Below, piece by piece: positions 12,268 through 23,866 of a stretch of 64,000 nt of DNA. Source of the DNA: Hordeum vulgare subsp. vulgare (lineage: Eukaryota > Streptophyta > Magnoliopsida > Poales > Poaceae); NCBI RefSeq assembly GCF_904849725.1, contig NC_058524.1, positions 490,303,763-490,367,762 on the forward strand, read 5' to 3'. A program made the translations under genes and the position numbers. The notes under the pieces were generated by a model that did not search any database, was not told the origin of the DNA, and was given only the letters and a program-made list of their open reading frames with translations. The stretch's first letter is position 1; every line of letters begins with the position of its first letter.

Positions 12268-14965
12268 AGCATCCCCAAGCTTAAATCCTCCTCGTCCTCG
12301 AGTAGGGAAGTGATAAAGACTGTATTTTTGATGTGGAATGCTACCTAGCATAGTTGTCCTTTGTAACTTCTTTCATGTGACATGAATGTTCAAATCCGTA
12401 AGATTCAAAACAATAGTTTTCTATTGACATGAAAACTATAATACTTCAAGCAAACTAGCAAGGTAATCATGAATTTTCGAAATAACAAGGCCAAAGAAAG
12501 TTATCCCTACAAAATCATATAGTCTGGCTATGCTCCATCATCCTCACACAACTAATGTAAATCATGCACAACACCGGTATTGGCCAAGTAATTGTTTTCG
12601 CACTCTTACTTTCTCAAACCTTTTTCAACTATCACGCAATACATGAGCGTGAGCCATGGATATAACACTATAGATGGAATAGAATATGGTGGTGGTTGTG
12701 AGACAAAAAGGAGGAGATGGTCACGTCGACTCGGCATATCAAAGGGCTATGGAGACGCCCATTAATAGATATCAATGTGAATGAGTAGGTATTGCCATAC
12801 AATGGATGCACTAGAGCTATAAGTATGTGAAAGCTCAAAAGGAGAACTAGTGGGTGTGCATCCAACTTGCTTGCTCACGAAGACCTAGGGCAATTTTGAG
12901 GAAGCCCATCATTGGAATATACAAGCCAAGTTATATAATGAAAATTCCCACTAGCATATGGTGGTGACAAAATGAGAGGCTCTCAATCATGAAGAACATG
13001 GTGCTATTATGAAGCACAAGTGTGGAAAAAGATAGTAGCATTGTCCCTTCTCTCTTTTTCTCTCTTTTTTTATTTGGGCTCTTTGGCCTCTTTTTTCTCT
13101 TTTTTTATTATTTTTGTTTGGGCTCTTTGGCCTCTTTTTTTTCTCACAGGGGACAATGCTCTAATAATGATGATCATCACACTTTTATTTACTCACAGCT
13201 CAAAGCTCAGAACGATGATGACTCTATAGGAAATGCTTCCGGCTGTGTACCGGGATGTGCAACGATCTAGCTTGGCGTATGACATTGAAACATCTCGCTA
13301 GCTATCTTACTATCATGCAATGGCAATATGAGAGTGACGGCACAAGTCATGAGACGGAGCGGTGGGAGTTCCATGGCAATATATCTCGGAATGGCTATGA
13401 AAATGCCATAGTAGGTAGGTATGGTGGCTGTTTTGAGGAAGGCATATGGTGGGTTTGTGCACCGGCGAGAATTGCGCGGTACTAGAAGCTAGCAATGGTG
13501 GAAGGTGAAAGTGCATCTATACCATGGACTCACATTAGTCATAAAGAACTCACATACTTGTTGCGAAAGTTTTTATTAGTATCGAAACAAAGTGCTAAAC
13601 GCATACTCCTAGGGGAAGGGTTGGTAGGTGTAAACCATCGCGCGATCCCGACCGCAACACAAAGGATGACAATGAATAGATCAATTATGCTCTGACTTCC
13701 TAACATAGCGGTTCACCATACGTGCATGTTACGGGAATCACTAACTTCAACACAAGTATTTATAGATTCACAACACCCTACTAACATGACTCTTAATATT
13801 ACCAAATCCGCGTCTCAAAACTAATTGAGAGGAATCAAACTATTCTTTCTTCTCAATGCACACGAAGATGGAAGTTTTTGTATCCTATTTCGGTACCTAT
13901 CACTTTTGGGACTAATTTCATAGCACAAACCAACTACCAAGTCACGCACCGCCGTGCTCTAAAAGATCTAAGTGAAGCACATAGAGCAAAATGGTCTAGT
14001 TCAAAAGATATAAGTGAAGCACGATGAGCATTCTAGCAAATTCGTGATGAGTGCATGTCTCTCTCAAAACATGTGCAGCAAGGATGATTGTGACACAACA
14101 AAAAGAAAAGACTCCTATGATACAATATGCTCCAAGCAAAACACATATCATGTGGTGAATAAAAATATAGCTCCAAGTAATGTTACCGATGGATTGAAGA
14201 CGAAAGAGGGGATGCCTTCCCGGGGCATCCCCAAGCTTAGGCTTTTTTGTGTCCTTGAATTTGGCTTGGGATACCTTGGGCATCCCCAAGCTTGAGATCT
14301 TTCCACTCTTTATCCCTTTGTCCATGGGAACATCACCCAAAACCTGAAAATTTCACAACACAAAACTTAAATAGAAACTCGTGATATCATTAGCACAAGA
14401 AAACAAACTACCACCTCTTTAGGTACTGTAGCAATCTTGATTTCTATTTATATTGGTGTTAGATTACTGTATTCTCACTTTTCCATGTCTAGTACCCTCC
14501 CCCCCCCCCCCCGATACTATCCATAGTTTCATCAAAACAAGCAACCAACTCAACAAAAACAGAATCTGTCAAAAACAGACCAATCTATAGCTATCTGTAT
14601 ACTTCGTATACTTCTGGTACCTCAAAAAATCTGAAAACTTACGACTGCCTAGGCAAAAGGCATATCAACCAGCAGCAAAAAATCAAGTCAAAAGCTCTTT
14701 CTGAATAAAAATGCAAAATAATCTCGTGAGCAAAAAGTTTCTGTCTTTTTCCAGCAGGATCAAACAACCATCACCACAACTAGTCATAAAGGTTTTACTT
14801 GGCTCTAACACAAAAAAGAAACACAAAAACACAATCATAACAGAATTATGATAGTGTGGACGCAACAAAATAGAAAGCAAAAAGCAAAGATAAATTCATT
14901 GGGTTGCCTCCCAACAAGCGCTATTGTTTAATGCCCTTAGCTAGGCATTGATAAATCAATGATGC
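12268..14965. other. Non-coding interior of the Athila-group element
   Basis: Contains no supported gene. There is a pyrimidine-rich stretch at about 13043-13143 with a repeated GGGCTCTTTGGCCTC segment, a repeated AGCATCCCCAAGCTT-like segment (about 12268, 14225 and 14280), and a C homopolymer at about 14499-14512. ORFs here are under 115 codons and unrecognised. Confidence 0.7.
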
Positions 14966-15715
14966 TCACACAAAAGACAAGAATTGAAGCACAACGAGAG
15001 CATCATAAAGTATGTGAAAATCACATCTAAGTCTAACATACTTCCTATGCATAGGCATTATATAGGAGAACAAATTGGCAAGACAACAAATAGTTACCAA
15101 ATGCAAGGGAGAAGAAAGAGACAATAGCAATCTCAACATAACGAGAGGTAATTTGGTAACACGAAAGTTTCTACCACAATATTTTCCTCTCTCATAGCAA
15201 TTACATGTGGGATCATAACCAAATTCAACAATATAGCTATCACAAAGGATATTCTTTTCATGATCCACATGCATGCAAAGTTGACGCTCTTCAAAAATAG
15301 TGGGATTATCATCAACTAAAGTCAGGACTTCTCCAAACCCACTTTCAATATTATTGCAAATATCAAATTCATCATGAGGCTTAAACAAATTTTCAAGATC
15401 ATAAGAAAAATCATTACCCCAATCATGATCATTGCAACAAGTAGTGGACATAGCAAAACTAGCATCCCCATGCTTGGGGTTTTGCATATTTTTAGCATGA
15501 TTGACACTAATAGGATTTATAGTGAAACCATTACAATCATGCTTTTCATTCAAGGAGCCCTCGTGAATCACTTCATAAATTTCTTCATCATGATTATCGG
15601 ATTCATGCATCTCAAGTAAAACTCCATAGAGAAAGTGAAGTGCACTCAACTCACTAGCAATTGGATCAACATAATTGGATCTCTTAAAGAGATTAGCAAG
15701 TGGATGAGGATCCAT
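14966..15715 (-). CDS. Athila-group element ORF of unknown function, 249 aa
   Basis: It starts at ATG 15715 (MDPHPLANLFKRSNYVDP), about 200 nt after the primer site on the element strand, so it is the first ORF of the element, the position a gag gene would hold. The protein is acidic in its first two thirds, with repeated D/E/N/H-rich segments and scattered Cys/His, and has a hydrophobic leucine-rich C-terminal part (about residues 190-249, e.g. LPLVMLRLLLSLSSPLHLVT) that could be a membrane segment. I recognise it as a protein that recurs in Triticeae Sabrina-like elements but know of no assigned function, and I see no Retrotrans_gag motif or zinc knuckle. The frame is intact here. Whether it is ever translated is unknown. 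Confidence 0.55.
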   Translation of the reverse strand: MDPHPLANLFKRSNYVDPIASELSALHFLYGVLLEMHESDNHDEEIYEVIHEGSLNEKHDCNGFTINPISVNHAKNMQNPKHGDASFAMSTTCCNDHDWGNDFSYDLENLFKPHDEFDICNNIESGFGEVLTLVDDNPTIFEERQLCMHVDHEKNILCDSYIVEFGYDPTCNCYERGKYCGRNFRVTKLPLVMLRLLLSLSSPLHLVTICCLANLFSYIMPMHRKYVRLRCDFHILYDALVVLQFLSFV

Positions 15716-15911
15716 ATCACTAGATTTTTAGCAAGCAAAGATGCAAGCATATTGAAGGCACATAGCACACAAGCAAAGGAGAGGCAAACGAAAAAGGAAA
15801 ATATTTTTATAAATTTTTGTTTTTCAGAAGTGGGGGAGAGGAAAACGAGAGGCAAAAAAGTAAATGCAAGAGATGAGTTTGCGACACTTACTTGGATGAG
15901 TCCTTGACTTG

Positions 15912-15932
15912 ATCCTCCCAGGCAACGGCCAC
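15912..15932 (-). promoter_or_regulatory. Primer binding site, tRNA-Asp-like
   Basis: On the minus strand this reads TGGCCGTTGCCTGGGAGGA, close to the tRNA-Asp primer site TGGCGCCGTTGCCGGGGA used by Athila and other Ty3 elements. It lies about 11 nt inside the 5' LTR edge at 15944. Confidence 0.7.
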
Positions 15933-15943
15933 AGAAATCCTTC

Positions 15944-17469
15944 TGCTACGGCAACAGAAATCCTTCTGCTGCATCTTGAGCTTGCGTTGGTTTTTCCCTT
16001 GAAGAGGAAAGGGCGATGCAACACAGGAGCAGTAAGTATTTCCCTCAGTTTGAGAGCCAAGGTATCAATCCAGTAGGAGAATCGCGTCAAGTCCTCAGTA
16101 CCTGCACAAACACAAAAGAGCTTGCACCCAACGCTATAAAGGGGTTGTCAATCCCTTCAAGATTGATTGCAAAGTGAGATCTGAAGGCAGAAACTGCAAC
16201 GAAGTAAAAGTGTAAGGGTGAAAATATGGTGTGAAGTAGACCCAGGGGCCATAGAGTTCACTAGAGGCTTCTCTCGAAATAGCAAATAATACGGTGGGTG
16301 AACAAATTACTGTCGAGCAATTGATAGAACCGCGCAAAGTCATGATGATATCTAAGGCAATGATCATACATATAGGCATCACGTCTGAAACAAGTAGACC
16401 GATACTTTCTGCATCTACTACTATTACTCCACACATCGACCGCTATCGAGCATGCATCTAGTGTATTGAGTTCATGACGAACAGAGTAACGCCTTAAGCA
16501 AGATGACATGATGTAGAGGGATAAACTCAAACCAATGATGAAAATCCCATCTTTTTACCCTTCATGGCAACAAGACGATGCGTGCCTCGCTACCCCTTCT
16601 GTCAGTGGGTGACGTCACCGCCCAGTATGAACCCAAAACCAAGCACTTCTCCCATTGCAAGAACCATAGATCAAGTTGGCCAAACAAAACCCACAACTCG
16701 AAGAGAATTACAAGGATATGAAATCATGCATAAGAGAGATTAGAAGAAACTCAAATAAGATTCATAGATAATCTGATCATAAATCCACAATTCATCGGAT
16801 CTCGACAAACACGCCATAAAAGAAGGTTACATCGGATAGATCTCCATGAAGATCATTGAGAACTTTTTATTGAAGATCCAAGAGAGAGAAGATGCCATCT
16901 AGCTACTAGCTATGGACCCGAAGCTCTATGGTGAACTACTCACGCATCATCGGAGAGGTCATGGTGTTGATGAAGAAGCCCTCCGTATCCGAATCCCCCC
17001 TCCAGCAGGGCACCAGAACGTGCCCCAGATGGGATCTTGCGGAGAAGAAGCTTGCGGCGGTGGAAAAGTATTTTCGTGGATCTCTCACACAGTTTTGGAA
17101 TTTTTATGGATTTATAGGCGGAAGAGGTAGGGCAGACGTGCCATAGGGGGCCCACAAGCCTGCTAGGCGCCCCCCTGGCCATGCCTAGGTGGCTTGTGGG
17201 GTCCCCTGCTGGCCCCTGCCTTGGTTCTCAAGTCTGGCACGTATCTTCTGTTCCGGAAAAAATCTTTTCGGAAGTTTTATTCCGTTTGGACACCGTTTAA
17301 AATCCTCCTCTGAAAAGGGTCAAAAACACGGAAAAAACAGGAACTCGCACTTGGCACTGAGTTAATAAGTTAGTCCCAAAAAAGATATAAAAGGCATAAA
17401 AACATCAAAAGTTTGACAAGATAATAGCATGGAACTATCAAAAATTATAGATACGTTGGAGACGTATCA
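15944..17469 (-). repeat. 5' LTR of the Athila-group element
   Basis: Starts TGCTACGGCAAC and ends GACGTATCA on the plus strand, followed by the ATTAG duplication at 17470. The 21 bases inside the left edge (about 15933-15953) contain a short duplication of a CAGAAATCCTTCTGCT segment, which makes the exact boundary uncertain by a few bases. Confidence 0.9.
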
Positions 17470-17499
17470 ATTAGTTTAGTGCAAGTTTAGTGCTAGGAA

Positions 17500-17815
17500 G
17501 AATAAGTAGAAGGAGGAAGAATAAGATGAAGGAGAAGAAGAAAAAGAAGAAAACGAGGAGGAGAAGGAAGAAGAAGAAGAAGAAGAAGAAGAAGAAGACG
17601 AGAAAGAAGAAGAAGAAATAAAGAGAAGAGTAGAAGAAGAGGAGAAGAGAAGGAGGAGGAAGAGGAGGAGAAAGAAGAAGAAGAAGAAGAAGAAGAAGAA
17701 GAAGAAGAAGAAGAAGAAGAAGACGAGGAGGAGGAGGAGAAAAGAAAAACAAGAAGAAGAAGAAGAAGAAGAGGAGGAGGAGATAGGAGAAGAAGAAAGA
17801 AGAGGAAAAAGGAAC
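17500..17815. repeat. (GAA/GGA)n polypurine tract
   Basis: About 310 bp of almost pure purine on the plus strand, in GAA and GGA steps. It belongs to the 5' region of CACTA-1; CACTA-2 has GAA/CTT-rich tracts at the matching place (37930-38610). The minus-strand frames over it encode S/L/F homopolymer-like peptides and are not genes. Confidence 0.95.
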
Positions 17816-18445
17816 CCCGGCACCCCGACACTGATCCTCGACCCCCGAGGCCTGACACCACTGACCCTCGACCCTCGACCCCCGACGCCACTGACTCTCA
17901 AGCCCCAACACTCGACGCCACTGACCCCCGACCCCCGACCGCCGACACCTGACGCCACTGACCCTCGACCCTTGACCCCCGACCCCCGAGGTCACTGACA
18001 CCCGACCCCCGACCCAAGACGCATGACGCCACGGACCCCCGACCCCCGCCGCCCGACACCACTGACCCCCGACCCGCGACCCGCGACCCCCGACCCCCGA
18101 CTCCCGACCCCCGACGCCCGAGGCCACTGACCCTCAACCCCCGACGCCACAAACCCTCGACCCTTGACCCCCGACGCCACCGACCCTCGACCCCCGACCC
18201 CCTACCCCCGATTCCCAACGCCACTGACCCCCAACCCATGACCCCTGACACCTCTTCGGCCTCTTGTTGACCGAAAAGACCCCCAACCCCCGACGCCACT
18301 AACCCTCGACCCCCGACGACACTGACCCCCGACCACCGATGCCACTAACCCCCGACCCCGACGCCCCCGACAACCGACAGCACCGACCCTCGACGGCACT
18401 GACTCCCGACGCCACTAAGCCCGGACCCCCGACACCTCTTCTACC
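17816..18445. repeat. Degenerate minisatellite, GACCCCCGACGCCACT type
   Basis: About 630 bp built from a CCCCCGAC heptamer-like core, with a longer unit GACCCCCGACGCCACT repeated many times with variable spacing. The minus strand is G-rich with many runs of 4-5 G. It lies between the purine tract and the promoter of CACTA-1 and I see no counterpart in CACTA-2. Confidence 0.9.
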
Positions 18446-18763
18446 TCATGTTGAACGAGAAGGTGCTTTTCGGCCTTCCAAAGGCCGACGGGGTCATAGT
18501 TTTGTAAATTATGAGTTAGGTCACATATTTTCCGATTATGTTATAAAAACATCATATTTGTGTTGATCGGGTGAATTTCAATGTGCAGTTGTTGGACGAC
18601 CTTCCCGTGCGTTGGACGAGCTCTGCCCCTGCGTTTGTGGGTGAGCACAAAAGACTTCTCCTCCTACCAACTTAATTTTCTCTATTCCGGTGTTCGTGCC
18701 GATGAAACTTGCTAGCTATATGTTTCTTCAATCATCGGTATGCGTGACCAGTATGTGTCTCCC

Positions 18764-18829
18764 ATTCGAAAGGGTGGCATCTATAAATATGCAAGTCTTT
18801 GCAAATTTATAACCACCATCCTTTTGAAT
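18764..18829 (+). promoter_or_regulatory. Palindromic TATA-box promoter of the CACTA-1 transposase gene
   Basis: A 66-bp inverted repeat with arms of about 31 bp. Each arm carries a TATAAATA/TATAAATT box (CTATAAATATGCAA on the left, and the reverse of TTGCAAATTTATAA on the right). It lies about 370 bp upstream of the transposase start. CACTA-2 has the same structure at 37499-37563. Function as a core promoter is inferred from the TATA box and position. Confidence 0.65.
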
Positions 18830-18852
18830 TGTCCAACGTTATCCATGGACAG

Positions 18853-19068
18853 CCCGAGTATGTGAAGATTGGGTTCGTTTTCCCGTATGCTCTGCTCCAG
18901 ATCCGATGCGGAATTTCGTCAGTGCCTCCCTGTTGTTCTCCGGGTACACATCCTCTCTGCTTATTGCCGAGACATGTATCAGGAGAACAATGGGGAGGTG
19001 CTGCCAAAATTCTGCGATGGGTCTGGAGCAGAGCATGGGAAAATGAACCCAATCTACACATACTCAGG
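18853..19068 (+). promoter_or_regulatory. Long palindrome in the CACTA-1 transposase leader
   Basis: An inverted repeat of about 216 bp. The left arm starts CCCGAGTATGTGAAGATTGG and the right arm ends CCAATCTACACATACTCAGG. The two halves pair over most of about 100 bp each, with mismatches. It starts just downstream of the TATA palindrome, so it would be within the 5' leader of the transcript. A GT at the right edge (CAG|GTGGG) and an AG before the coding region suggest a leader intron of about 125 bp. CACTA-2 has the same palindrome at 37260-37475. Confidence 0.75.
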
Positions 19069-19200
19069 TGGGATTAGGATCTATCTCTACCTATTAGCGT
19101 GTAGGTTGCATGGACGTAATAAAATTGAAAAACTTGATTAGAGGATGAATATAGATGATGAATTATATATATATTTCTTGTGTGTCCATAGGTAGGCAAG

Positions 19201-22200
19201 ATAAGTGATCGTGCTAGGATGTACACTAGTCACCCTAGTCAGAAAGACATGACCAATGAATGGTTAACAAAAACCAGGGGGTTTGTGAGAGCCGCATTTG
19301 CAAATGGCTAGGAAAAAACATGGTGCCCCTGTCCACACTACATCAACTGGAAAAAGCAGACTGAGTTGCAAATGGGTGAACACCTGCAGAAGTGGGGTTT
19401 TATGCCTAATTACACGGTGTGGACTTTTCATTGTGAGTGTGAGCAACGTGCCCGAGCTGAGGTGGTTAGTCGTCGCACAGACGGGCATGATACCGGGATC
19501 GAAGACATGATGCAAGACTTTGATGATGCTCGGGATTTGGACGATGAGATTGAGGAATCTGCAAAGGCCTTCTATAAAATGTTGGAGTCTTCAAAACATC
19601 CTCTCCACGAGCACATTGAGCTTTGTTAGCTGGATGCCATCGCGCAAGTAATGGCTCTCAAGGCTCAATTCAACCTAGGCAGGGAATGCTACGACGTGAT
19701 GATGACCATATTTGTACACTTTCTACCCAAAGGCCATGTACTGCCTGCAAACCTGTACCAGTCAGAGAAAATCTCCGTGTACTTAAGATGCCCTATGGGA
19801 AGATACATGCCTGTGAGAATGGATGTGCCTTATTTAGGCTTGAGTATGCGTACTTGAACTATTGCCCCATTTGCAATTCTTCCACGTATATTGTGGTAGA
19901 CAACGGTATGGTTGAGAAGATTCAGACCAAAATCCCCATTAATGTTTTTCGGTATCTGCCAATCGTACCAAGACTTCAATGTCTTTTCATGGTCGAAGAG
20001 ACGGCCAGACAGATGACATGGCACAAATTGGGTAAAAGAACCGAACTAGATGCGGATGGGAACAAGATGTTGGTACACACTTCAGATGCTTTTGCATGGA
20101 AGCACTTCGATGCATTACATAAGGATAAATCGGAAGATCCTAGGCATCCTCGAGTTGCCATCAACATGGATGGGTTCAATGTGTATGTTATGACGGCAGC
20201 ACAGTACAGTTGTTGGCATGTATTTGTCATTCCACTCAATCTTCCACCCGGAGAGATTATGAAAAGAAATAACATTTTTCTGACATTGATAATTCCAGGG
20301 CCCAACTATCCAGGGAAGAATATGAATGTGTACATGCAGCCACTTAAGGATGAGTTGCAAGAAGCCTGGGATAATGGGATCAAGACATACGATGCCGCTA
20401 CCAAAATATATTTCAAAATGCATGTGTTGTACATGTACTCGACGCATGATTATCCGGCGTTTGCGCTATTCGCTGGCTGGTGTGTGCATGGAAGGTTCCC
20501 GTGCACCACATGCAAGGCAGCTCTTTTGTTCTGTTGGCTGCAGGCGGGTCACAAGTTTCCTTGCTTCGGCATGCACAGACAGTTCCTGGATCTTGACCAT
20601 AAGTTCAGAAAAGACAAGAAGAATTTCATCAAAGGTAGAGTTGTCAAAAACACTGCACCAGCTGCGTTTATAGTCCAACACACCCTTGATCAGTTAAACA
20701 CTCTCGAGCCTGATCCTTTGCGTCCAGGATATTTCAAAGGGTATAATACGGAACACGCATGGTCTCACAAGTCATGCTTATGTGATATGCCTTACTTCAA
20801 AGACCTCCTTTGCCCACACAACATCGACGTGATGCACCTTGAAAAGAATATTGTGGAGGCCATTTTTGGTACATTTTTCGGCATAGAGGGGAAGTCAAAG
20901 GATAATCCTAAGGCTAGAATTGACCAGGAGCCTCTATGTGATGGACTGTTACAAAACATGCGACCACGGAAAGGAAAGCAAAGCATAGCGAAGCCAAAGG
21001 CATGGTTCAATCTTGAAAGGCCGGCTATGAGGGAAATGCTATTGTGGGTGATAATGCAGTTGATGTTCCCCAATGGGTATGCTGCGAATCTAAAGAGGGG
21101 AGCGAGTCTTGAGAAATTGAAAATATTTGGTCTCAAGAGTCATGATTGGCACATATGGATTGAGCGGGTAATGCCGGTGATGTTGAGTGGATTTATCCCT
21201 GAGGATGAATGGCTAGTACTGGCAGAGCTGAGCTATTTCTTCCGTTCTCTTTGTGCGAAAGAACTATCGCCTAGCGTGCTAGATGAAATGTAAGAGTTGG
21301 CGGCAGAGTTGATCTGCAAATTAGAAAAGATCTGTCCACTGGGCTTCTTTAATCCAATGCAACATTTGATTTTGCATCTCCCGACCGAGGCAAGATTGGG
21401 GGGCCCGTTCAAAATCGATGGTGCTTCTCAACTGAGAGGATGCAGAAGTTGCTTCGAGCTAAATGTAAAAATAAACGTAGAATTGAAGAATCGATGGCTG
21501 AGGCATTCATTACTAAGGAGGTGGCAAACTTCGTGAGAGCACACTACGAAGCCAAAAATCATCATTTGCATAACTCGAAGCCTCAGTACAATGATGATGA
21601 TCCTAAAAAAGGTCGATCCAACCTCAGCCTATTCAAAGGGAAGCTCGCACCATTTGGTGCTTCAAAAGGGAAATCATTGGATGTCGAAGAATGGCGGACC
21701 ATTTCATTGTATATCTTCACCAACCTAACAGAAGTGTGGTTGTACTTCGAGTAAGTTCTCGATAAACTATTGTTCCACAACTTCTAATTCCTTTGAACTG
21801 CTCTTATTCTTGGATATTTGATATAGTCGATACGTCGCCGAATTCTCGGCTGGAGCGGTCATCAAAAAGGATTCCGTCGAAGAGTATGAGCTTCTCGCAA
21901 AGCATGGAGGAGACTATCCCGGTTTCATCTCTTGGTTCAAACAAAGGGTAATTCATTTCCATTAATGGACCATTTGATATCTTGGTCTAATTTGCGGCTA
22001 ATGCATCCATTCTTTCGTATTAAACTTGTAGGCTGATGCAGAGTCTATGGACACCGACTTGAGACAAGTCGCTAATGGTTTTGACTGTAAGGTCCATTCA
22101 TTTTACAAATACAACATCAACGGGTATCACTTTCGTACCTTTGGCAAAGAGTTATCTATGCCCGACCTAAAGACTACAAATTGTTCTGTCTCTGCTATCG

Positions 22201-22863
22201 GCGAAGGAGGTACCGAGTATTATGGAAGAGTTGAAGCAATTTATGAACTTCTATTCTATGGTGAAAACCCACCGACTGTCGTAGTCTTCAAATGTTATTG
22301 GTTTGAGCCGAGGGAGACTCGAAGGACTCATGAACATATAGGACTAGTCGAAATCAACCAGAACACCCACTTAGATGTTCCCGATGTCTATATTACGCCT
22401 CAATAGGCGACACAAGTTTTCTATCTACTGTGGGCCTGCCAAACTGATCCAAATTTGAAAGGTTGGGATGTCGTTTATGAAGTGCCGCCACATTTTATAC
22501 CACCTACCCTCAATGAAGAGGATTACGAACCTCACATTAACCCAGACACATATGAAGGAGAATTCTTCCAAAAAACACGTATGTCCAAGAAATGTTTCGA
22601 GAACCGCTCTACTTCACCCCTAGAACATTGAAGTAGACAGCTACAGTGAATTTGTCTTAACCCGTGAGCCCAAACAGGAAGAGAGGGAAGAAGAAGAGGT
22701 CACTATTGCGGATGACCTATCACTTCTTGACCGATTACATAATGGTGGCCTTCCACATGTTCTTCCTGATAGTGATGATGATGCTGCATCTATTGATGAT
22801 AGTGATGATCATTATGCATTTATTTACCCCGAAGAATATATAGACGAGCACGATTCTTATTAG
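19201..22863 (+). pseudogene. TNP2-like CACTA transposase, CACTA-1 copy
   Basis: Homologue of the minus-strand gene at 33489-37123. The order is Transpos_assoc domain (19201-19440), transposase tnp2 core (about 19630-21000) with DGFN, a HDYPAFALFAGWCVHGRFPC block and NIDVMHLEKN, then DUF4218 (about 21020-21750), then after two short introns DUF4216 (22047-22560) and an acidic tail to TAG 22861-22863. This transposase would cut and join the CACTA ends in the nucleus. Lesions: the start codon is ATA at 19201, stops at 19309 and 19627, a frameshift near 19780, stop TAA at 21291, a frameshift near 21412, and stop TAG at 22404. The longest frame is 19623-21293. It is more decayed than the CACTA-2 copy at the N-terminus. 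The spacer to the next gene (22864-23060) is AT-rich with short GTTGGTATTTATG repeats. Confidence 0.9.
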
Positions 22864-23060
22864 TTCATGTCAGGTATTCAACTATTACTATATATACATA
22901 TATAAATATTTAGTTCATGTTAGGTATTCAATTTTTATTAGTCATGTTGGTATTTATGATGATGATACACTTAAATTATATATACATTTTATTACTCATG
23001 TTGGTATTTATGTTGTACTAATTAACTTAATTTACTCTTTCTCATGGCAGGTGTTGAAAG

Positions 23061-23866
23061 ATGGCGGGAAAGGGTCGAAAGCACCTCGCGGCTCCTTCTT
23101 CATCGGTGGGTGGTGGGATGGGTACTTCTATTCCTGCCTCGCCTCTCCCGAGAGTGTTTCTCTCTACTCTGCATTGAGTGGCCGCTTCTTCAACTCCCGT
23201 GGCCCCCGTGAGAGGAGGTCGACCCCCCGTGAAGTCGAGAGGTACTAAAGGTACACGTGGCAGTGGGAGAGGTAGGGTGGCTGCCATGCCTTCCTCGCCG
23301 CCACCCCTAGCTGATTCACCTGAGCACAGGACTACTAGGGTGGACCCGTTTGAGGTGGAGGCTACACGGTCTCTGGTTCACGAGCCTTAGGTCGACGAGC
23401 CTTCGACCCACGAGACTCGTGTCCCAAAGGCTTCGTTCTAGGAGACTTCGGAGCAAAGCAGGGATGAGGGTACGTCCCAAGAGTGGGATACCTGGACTGA
23501 TCTGGGGCAGCTCGAGCCAACCGGCCATGCTGATAGCGACGAGGAGCTGGGGGAGGGGGCCACCCTCTACCAGCGTGGTAGTTAGGGGCTCCCGCTCGTG
23601 TCGGTGACCCGCGAGCAGAGTTGGTCGATTAAGCCAAATGGGGACAAGTAAATTAATTTACTCTTATTTAACCTTTTGCCTTCAGGTTTTCTCAAATATC
23701 TAAAGTTTTGGCTTGAATTTGTCATACTGCAGGGGTTGGATTGTTGCCAAGGGTGTCCGCAATCCCAACATCATCCTTTGTGTGCTTTGCCGGCAAAACT
23801 TCCTGGGGTTTGTTACGTTGCCCCGTCGGGAGCGAGAGGTAGGAATCACCTCGGAGCACTACTTGT
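23061..23866 (+). pseudogene. CACTA-1 second gene (TnpA-like), first part, cut by CACTA-2
   Basis: Start ATG 23061 (MAGKGRKHLAAPSSS), in the same AAAG-ATG-G context as the CACTA-2 copy at 33345. The first exon encodes a low-complexity R/G/P/S-rich N-terminus (for example TRGSGRGRVAAMP and PLADSPEHRTT). Stops lie at about 23175, 23387 and 23440. After an intron, the exon at about 23730-23866 contains GVRNPNIILCVLCRQNFLGFVTLP and ends in SEHYL. At 23867 CACTA-2 begins, and the reading frame resumes at 43662. The protein would be the CACTA accessory DNA-binding factor by analogy with En/Spm TnpA; that role is inferred from gene order and the Ptta/En/Spm domain in the second part. Confidence 0.8.

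Larger units (their letters stand above)
10737..17469 (-). mobile_element. Athila-group (Sabrina/WHAM-type) gypsy LTR retrotransposon, non-autonomous
   Basis: Two LTRs of about 1.53 kb (10737-12267 and 15944-17469) flank a 3.7-kb interior. The target duplication ATTAG is perfect (10732-10736 and 17470-17474). On the element strand the LTR starts TGATACGTCTCCAACG. A tRNA-Asp-like primer site next to the right LTR fixes minus orientation. The interior has one recognisable ORF (14966-15715) and no protease, reverse transcriptase or integrase, so the element must have moved with help from an autonomous relative. The Sabrina/WHAM name is from memory and unverified. Confidence 0.9.

Noticed and set aside
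17471..18299. Long minus-strand ORFs (up to 218 aa) of GVGGRGSRV- and SSFFFLLL-type composition
   Set aside because: They are translations of the minisatellite and polypurine tract; several frames are open at once and none resembles a protein.
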